36,616 nucleotides of DNA. Origin: Chitinophagaceae bacterium. GTDB lineage: Bacteria; Bacteroidota; Bacteroidia; Chitinophagales; Chitinophagaceae. Below the pieces are notes generated by a model. It was not told the origin of the DNA and searched no databases. It saw only the letters and a list, made by a program, of their open reading frames with translations. How positions within the stretch are numbered: position 1 is the first letter of the stretch; each line of letters opens with the position of its first letter. Made by a program: the position numbers and the translations under genes. The stretch is from NCBI GenBank assembly GCA_027486835.1, contig JAIXOJ010000089.1:1-36616 (forward strand), given 5' to 3'. This document shows positions 31,955 to 36,616 of this stretch, piece after piece.

Positions 31955-33430
31955 ATGAGTAGTACTTCAGAAAATACGTTTCAGGCAATTGTTTCCCATG
32001 CCAAAGAATATGGTTTTGTTTTTCCATCGAGTGAAATTTACGACGGCCTAAGTGCAGTGTATGATTATGGCCCTTACGGTAGTGAACTGAAAAAAAACAT
32101 TCGTGACCATTGGTGGAAAAGCATGACACAATTGCATGAGAACATTGTGGGTATTGATGCCGCCATTTTTATGCACCCAACCACCTGGAAGGCAAGCGGA
32201 CATGTGGACAATTTTAGCGACCCATTAATTGATAACAAGGACAGTAAAAAAAGATACCGCGTGGATCACCTCATAGAAGCCCATGCGGAAAAACTTGCCC
32301 TTGCTGGTGATAAAGAAGGGGAGTTTGACTTGCTAAAAAATATGGATGAACTCCTGAAAGCGGATGATTTTGTGGGTCTTAAGCAATTGATAGAAGACAA
32401 TAAAATCGTTTGTTCTGTAAGCGGAACAGGCAATTGGACTGAAATCAGACAGTTTAACCTAATGTTTGCCACAGAATTTGGTGCTATTGCATCTGATAAT
32501 CCCGAGGATAACAAAGTGTATCTACGTCCAGAAACAGCACAAGGCATTTTTGTGAACTTCCTAAACGTGCAAAAAACGGCTCGGATGAAAATACCATTTG
32601 GTATTGCCCAAACGGGTAAGGCGTTTAGAAACGAAATAGTTGCCCGTCAGTTTATCTTCCGCATGAGGGAGTTTGAGCAAATGGAAATGCAGTTTTTCGT
32701 ACGTCCTGGTACTCAAGGTCATTGGTACCAATATTGGAAAGAAGCTAGACTAAAATGGCATACCGACTTAGGCATTAGCGCAGCAAAATATCGCTACCAC
32801 GATCATGTGAAGCTAGCCCACTATGCTAAGGAGGCTTGCGACATAGAATTTGAATTCCCATTTGGATTTAAAGAAGTAGAAGGTATCCACTCCCGAAGCG
32901 ATTTTGATTTGACCCAACACCAGCTCTACAGCAAAAAGAAAATACAGTACTACGACAACGACATCGACGAAACCACTGGCAAAGCTTTTGGCAACTATGT
33001 TCCTTATGTGGTAGAAACATCCATTGGCCTAGACCGTATGTTCCTTCTAGTGCTTTCCCATGCTTATGAGGAAGAAACCATCCAAAAAGAAGACGGCACT
33101 AGCGATAGCCGAGTGGTATTGCACATTCCACCAGTTATAGCCCCTAATAAATTGGCCATATTACCGCTTACTAAAAAAGATGGATTACCAGAAATTGCCC
33201 GTGAATTAATGGACGAATGCAAGCCCTACTTCAAATGTTTTTATGAAGAAAAGGATGCCATTGGTAAACGCTACCGCAGGCAAGACGCCATCGGTACTCC
33301 ATTTTGTGTAACCATCGATCATCAAACCAAAGAAGATCAAACGATTACCATCCGCTACAGAGATAGTATGTTGCAGGAGCGTATTTCGCTTAGTATGGTA
33401 AAATCATTAGTGCTTGCAGCGATACAGTAA
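31955..33430 (+). CDS. glyS: Glycine--tRNA ligase (alpha2 type)
   Basis: Charges tRNA-Gly in the cytoplasm. 491 residues of the dimeric class II (eukaryote/archaea/Bacteroidota-like) type, not the alpha2beta2 type. Seen: the N-terminal G-F-V-F-P-S-S-E-I-Y motif, Y-D-Y-G-P-Y-G, L-R-P-E-T-A-Q-G-I-F, motif 2 F-R-N-E with R-M-R-E-F-E-Q-M-E, motif 3 E-T-S-I-G-L-D-R-M-F, and a C-terminal anticodon-binding domain (A-I-L-P-L-T-K-K, R-Y-R-R-Q-D-A-I-G-T-P). The ATG follows directly after the heptamer array. A strong terminator follows at 33469-33515. Confidence 0.97.
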   Translation: MSSTSENTFQAIVSHAKEYGFVFPSSEIYDGLSAVYDYGPYGSELKKNIRDHWWKSMTQLHENIVGIDAAIFMHPTTWKASGHVDNFSDPLIDNKDSKKRYRVDHLIEAHAEKLALAGDKEGEFDLLKNMDELLKADDFVGLKQLIEDNKIVCSVSGTGNWTEIRQFNLMFATEFGAIASDNPEDNKVYLRPETAQGIFVNFLNVQKTARMKIPFGIAQTGKAFRNEIVARQFIFRMREFEQMEMQFFVRPGTQGHWYQYWKEARLKWHTDLGISAAKYRYHDHVKLAHYAKEACDIEFEFPFGFKEVEGIHSRSDFDLTQHQLYSKKKIQYYDNDIDETTGKAFGNYVPYVVETSIGLDRMFLLVLSHAYEEETIQKEDGTSDSRVVLHIPPVIAPNKLAILPLTKKDGLPEIARELMDECKPYFKCFYEEKDAIGKRYRRQDAIGTPFCVTIDHQTKEDQTITIRYRDSMLQERISLSMVKSLVLAAIQ

Positions 33431-33468
33431 TAGGATTGTTATTTAGCAAAACGGTTAATACCTAACAT

Positions 33469-33515
33469 AAAAAAGCCTCACACCTTAATTATAAAATGGG
33501 TGTGAGGCTTTTATT
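33469..33515 (+). terminator. Bidirectional rho-independent terminator between glyS and the LON-domain gene
   Basis: AAAAGCCTCACACC pairs perfectly with GGTGTGAGGCTTTT around a 15-nt loop, with T-rich sequence on the right and A-rich on the left. It serves glyS from the left and the convergent gene at 33538-34173 from the right. Confidence 0.92.
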
Positions 33516-33537
33516 TTTTTCTTGGAATGAATCGCAA

Positions 33538-34173
33538 CTAGAAATAGTATCCTTTTAATTCTCTAAAGTGCCCGTTCATTTGGATGCGCTTCTTTATTTC
33601 GGTAATACTAGCAGTGGCAGGAACATTTTTTTGAAGGTGACGCTTGATGTACTCCAATCGTTGGGCTTCAAAATACAACCCAAGCAACTCATATTCCTCT
33701 TGCATGGTAAAGCCTACATGATGGGCAACATCGTAGCTCAACAATTCATTGGTGGGTATTTTGAAATCTTTCTTAACCTTTATTGATTTATGGAACTCTG
33801 TTATCAAAGCCATAACAGAACGCATCATGCCTGCATTGTTGAGGGTAATGTTTTGAGGATAATTTACAATGGCACCGCTGTATAATTTGCTTGGAATGGT
33901 TTTAACTACGTCTAACATCTTAAACACTTGCAACCCCTTGGTCCTGATGTCCATTTTGCCATCTTTATAAACCTCCACAATTTCTTTTATTTCTACCAAG
34001 GTGCCCATTTCCTTCAATCCTGTGTTTAGTACTGCCGGAATTCCAAAAGGTTTCTTATTAGCAAAACAGTCTTTCACCAATTGTTTATACCTCGGTTCAA
34101 AAACGTGTAGGTTCAAATCCTCGTTTGGAAAAACAACGATACCCAATGGAAAGATGGGGATAAAATTTGTCAT
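33538..34173 (-). CDS. LON substrate-binding-domain protein
   Basis: 211 residues consisting only of the N-terminal (LON/PUA-like) substrate-binding domain of Lon protease: I-P-I-F-P-L-G-I-V-V-F-P-N-E (5-18), L-H-V-F-E-P-R-Y-K-Q-L-V-K-D (22-35), F-G-I-P-A-V, and a C-terminal helical part with R-L-E-Y-I-K-R-H-L. No AAA ATPase or Ser-Lys protease domain follows, so it is not a protease by itself. Such stand-alone proteins are common and of unclear function, perhaps peptide or substrate binding. Convergent with glyS and 91 nt downstream of the MsbA-like gene on the same strand, so it may share its transcript. Confidence 0.9.
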   Translation of the reverse strand: MTNFIPIFPLGIVVFPNEDLNLHVFEPRYKQLVKDCFANKKPFGIPAVLNTGLKEMGTLVEIKEIVEVYKDGKMDIRTKGLQVFKMLDVVKTIPSKLYSGAIVNYPQNITLNNAGMMRSVMALITEFHKSIKVKKDFKIPTNELLSYDVAHHVGFTMQEEYELLGLYFEAQRLEYIKRHLQKNVPATASITEIKKRIQMNGHFRELKGYYF

Positions 34174-34264
34174 AAAACGATATTTTCAATATCAAATTTT
34201 CTTTTCGGATTAAGCGGTGATAATGCGTTCTATTACTAGCTTAACTGCGTAAACTATCTATTTT

Positions 34265-36088
34265 CTATTTCACCTCTTGCATTTCAATTAATTTATAATA
34301 CAACCCGCCCAAAGCTAATAATTGTTCGTGGTTGCCCCGCTCAACAATATTACCTTTTTGTAACACAATAATTTCATCAGCATGTCTTATGGTACTAAGG
34401 CGATGGGCAATAACGATACTTGTTCTGTTTTTCATCATTTTATTTATCGCATCTTGTACCAAACGTTCGCTTTCTGTATCTAGCGAAGAAGTAGCTTCAT
34501 CTAATATTAAAATCGGTGGATTTTTCAATAATGCCCTAGCAATGGTCAATCGCTGCCTTTCGCCACCGCTTAGTTTGCTGCCCCTATCGCCAATATTTGA
34601 CTGAAAACCATTCTCCTTTTGCAGTATAAACTGGTAAGCATTGGCCACCTTGGCCGCATCCTCCATTTCTTGCTGAGAAGCCTGTTGTTTGCCCAACAAT
34701 AGATTGTTTGCTATGGAGTCATTAAATAAAATAGGATCTTGGGTAACCACACCAATTTGGTTGCGAATACTTTCTAGCGTATAGTTTTTAATATTCACGC
34801 CATCAATTAATAATTCCCCGGCAGTTACATCATGAAACCGAGGAATCAAGTCCGCCAAAGTGCTTTTGCCTGCACCACTGCTTCCAACCAAAGCCACCGT
34901 TTTTCCTTTTTCTATAACCAAGTTGATGCTATTGAGGATAACACCATCGCTGTAAGCGAAGGTTACGTTTTTAAATTCAATGCTATGTTTAAAATCATCC
35001 AACTGTTTAGCCTCTGGCAAATCGAAAATAACATTGGTGGTGTTGATGATCTCTTCAATTCTTCGCAAAGCGGCAGTACCACGTTGCATGTTATAAAAAG
35101 AAGTACTCAAACTTTTAGACGGATTAATTATTTGGCTGAAAATAGCTATGTACATGATAAAAGCCGCTCCATTTAGCCCAAAGCTTTTGTTTTCCAAAAT
35201 CAATCGTCCACCAAACCAAAGAATTACACAGAGAACAATAATCCCCATCACTTCGCTTGCAGGACTAGCCAAATCGCGTTTGAAATTCATCTTGTTTTTG
35301 AGGTGAAACAACTCATCATTTATTTTCAAGAATTTGTTTTGGACAAATTTTTCAGCGGTAAATGCTTTGATGACCCTCATTCCAGAGAGTGTTTCTTCAA
35401 TTATACTTAGGCTATCTGCATTTTTTTCAGCAGCCGTATTGCTTTGTTTCTTTAAACTTCTACTAATTCTACCAATAATAAATCCTGCAAGGGGTAACAA
35501 CACCAGCAGTATCAAGGATAATTGTGGGCTTAAAAAAACAAGGGTGCCTAAATAAAACAACACGGTTACCGGGTCTTTTATCAATCCCTCTAAGGTGTTT
35601 ACAATGGCGATTTCCAATTCCCCCATATCGTTGGTCATTCGACTCATAAGATCACCTTTGCGTTGTTCTGAAAAATAACCAATAGGGAGAGATAAAATTT
35701 TATCGTAGAGCTTGTTTTTTATTTGAATAACCATCCCATTTCTGATAGGCCCGAGGATATAATAACTGAGATACATCGAGGCGTTTTTCAAAAGAATGGC
35801 ACAAATAATAAATACACACACTAGACCCAAAGCGTATTCTTTATCGTGATGAATGATGATCTGGCTGAGGTAATACTGCAAGGTGTTGATGAAAAAAGCA
35901 GAGGTAAACTCGAGCTTTGGGGGATTTAGTATTAGGTTGTCGTTGTTGAAGATAATTTGTAAAAAAGGAAAAAGCATGGCAATAGACACCACACTGAATA
36001 TGATAGAGAAAAGAATGCATGCAAAGTATAACACAATTTTCTGCTTATAGGGGGATAGATACTTAACAAGACCCAGGTAATTCTTCAT
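34265..36088 (-). CDS. MsbA-like lipid/multidrug ABC exporter
   Basis: 607 residues: six-helix membrane domain (~1-330) and nucleotide-binding domain with Walker A G-S-S-G-A-G-K-S-T (402-410), Q-loop V-T-Q-D, signature L-S-G-G-E (506-510), Walker B I-L-I-L-D-E-A-T-S-S-L-D (526-537) and H-loop I-V-I-A-H-R. Full canonical motifs, unlike the other exporter at 2281-4101. It works as an inner-membrane homodimer. MsbA flips lipid A-core for LPS; the assignment to lipid rather than drug export is inference from similarity in length and motif set. A gap of 91 nt separates it from the LON-domain gene downstream. Confidence 0.92.
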   Translation of the reverse strand: MKNYLGLVKYLSPYKQKIVLYFACILFSIIFSVVSIAMLFPFLQIIFNNDNLILNPPKLEFTSAFFINTLQYYLSQIIIHHDKEYALGLVCVFIICAILLKNASMYLSYYILGPIRNGMVIQIKNKLYDKILSLPIGYFSEQRKGDLMSRMTNDMGELEIAIVNTLEGLIKDPVTVLFYLGTLVFLSPQLSLILLVLLPLAGFIIGRISRSLKKQSNTAAEKNADSLSIIEETLSGMRVIKAFTAEKFVQNKFLKINDELFHLKNKMNFKRDLASPASEVMGIIVLCVILWFGGRLILENKSFGLNGAAFIMYIAIFSQIINPSKSLSTSFYNMQRGTAALRRIEEIINTTNVIFDLPEAKQLDDFKHSIEFKNVTFAYSDGVILNSINLVIEKGKTVALVGSSGAGKSTLADLIPRFHDVTAGELLIDGVNIKNYTLESIRNQIGVVTQDPILFNDSIANNLLLGKQQASQQEMEDAAKVANAYQFILQKENGFQSNIGDRGSKLSGGERQRLTIARALLKNPPILILDEATSSLDTESERLVQDAINKMMKNRTSIVIAHRLSTIRHADEIIVLQKGNIVERGNHEQLLALGGLYYKLIEMQEVK

Positions 36089-36385
36089 GCAACAACTTAA
36101 TACGGCGTAGGTAACACCTATTTGAAAAGTTGCTAAGGTAGTGTCGAAACATTCACAGCTTTTCGTGTCAAGCCAAATTGATAAAAGATTATAGAATCTT
36201 TAGTTAAACAAGGGCTGGCTTAGTCGTTCGGTTATAATTAGTTTATAAGGTCAATGCCCTGTTTTTCTTCCAGCAATCTGCTGGCCTACCAGTTTAAGCC
36301 CTTGCCCAATTGAAATTAGCGGATGTATTTCTTCTTATTCTGGGTAATAATTCTTGCTTTATTTTGCCCTATTCAATTGTTTATC
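36089..36385. other. Divergent intergenic region with short palindromes
   Basis: No gene. Two short hairpins: AAAGATT-ATAG-AATCTTT (about 36184-36201) and CCAGCA-ATC-TGCTGG (36270-36284). Either could be an operator for the divergent genes; neither is a terminator. Confidence 0.3.
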
Positions 36386-36616
36386 ATGACAAAAAAATTA
36401 ATCCGCTTCGATTGGGCCATAAAAAGGCTATTAAGAAACAAGGCAAACTTTGCTGTTTTAGAGGGGTTTTTGAGCGAGCTATTGTTTGAGTCTATCTCAA
36501 TTGTGCGCATCATGGAAAGCGAAAGCAATCAAGACACAGCCGATGACAAGTTTAATAGGGTGGATATTTTGACCCAAAATGCCAATAACGAGCTCATTAT
36601 TGTGGAAATTCAAAAC
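36386..36616 (+). CDS. Rpn-family PD-(D/E)XK nuclease/transposase, 5' part only
   Basis: The first 77 codons are open to the end of the window. The sequence M-T-K-K-L-I-R-F-D-W-A-I-K-R-L-L-R-N-K, then L-E-G-F-L-S-E-L-L and F-N-R-V-D-I-L ... L-I-I-V-E-I-Q-N, is the start of Rpn/PD-(D/E)XK-family proteins ('recombination-promoting nuclease/putative transposase'). The catalytic Asp is in R-V-D and the E-x-Q in V-E-I-Q. These are DNA endonuclease-like proteins, often in multiple copies and with variable C-termini. The gene is cut by the window edge, so intactness is unknown. Confidence 0.85.
   Translation, partial: MTKKLIRFDWAIKRLLRNKANFAVLEGFLSELLFESISIVRIMESESNQDTADDKFNRVDILTQNANNELIIVEIQN

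Noticed and set aside
34105-34130. tRNA T-loop-like sequence GGTTCAAATCC
   Set aside because: It lies inside the LON-domain coding sequence and no cloverleaf can be built around it.

Overview
The window looks like a chromosomal segment of a Bacteroidota bacterium, most plausibly family Chitinophagaceae (inference). The evidence is two proteins with type IX secretion (T9SS) C-terminal sorting domains, lipoprotein signal peptides, near absence of Shine-Dalgarno sequences, a few TAnnTTTG promoter elements of the Bacteroidota type, AT-rich DNA, and the heptameric GA-rich and AAC-rich tandem repeats often seen in this phylum. No rRNA, tRNA, CRISPR array or complete insertion sequence was recognised.

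Layout. 1-2.1 kb: an aromatic-amino-acid attenuator running leftward out of the window, a YcxB-like membrane protein, a GNAT acetyltransferase and a small T9SS cargo. 2.3-5.5 kb: an exporter-type ABC half-transporter, isopentenyl-diphosphate isomerase (idi) and a membrane protein just upstream of idi. 5.7-6.5 kb: an HTH regulator preceded by a dense cluster of AAATTGCCAA boxes. 6.9-10 kb: a carotenoid locus reading leftward, ECF sigma factor - phytoene desaturase - phytoene synthase. With idi it would provide the isoprenoid-to-carotenoid branch, but no cyclase or hydroxylase is present. 10.2-14 kb: a small membrane protein, a SulP anion transporter followed by a beta-carbonic anhydrase (a likely bicarbonate uptake/hydration pair), and an ACP phosphodiesterase homologue. 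14.2-18.1 kb: an antitoxin-like gene with a PIN toxin cut off after about 14 residues, next to a large TPR-like secreted protein overlapping a lipoprotein with a TIM-barrel-like look.

18.4-24.6 kb is the accessory part. It holds a 21-bp minisatellite of about 21 units, a nested-palindrome element with a second copy near 30.1 kb, a SIR2-TPR protein with three nearly identical 105-bp repeats, and a Septu/retron-Ec78-like ATPase-HNH nuclease pair (PtuA/PtuB). The ATPase carries an extra N-terminal domain of about 130 residues that may be a PUA/EVE-like sensor. This is the best candidate for a little-described defence system.

24.8-36.6 kb: a small lipoprotein, a 1283-residue multidomain T9SS-secreted protein, then housekeeping genes: kdsB (KDO activation for LPS), a lipoprotein, glycyl-tRNA synthetase behind two heptamer arrays, a LON substrate-binding-domain protein and an MsbA-like flippase. 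The right edge cuts through an Rpn-type PD-(D/E)XK nuclease/transposase gene.

All calls come from reading the sequence without database searches. Family names rest on visible motifs, and domain boundaries are approximate.
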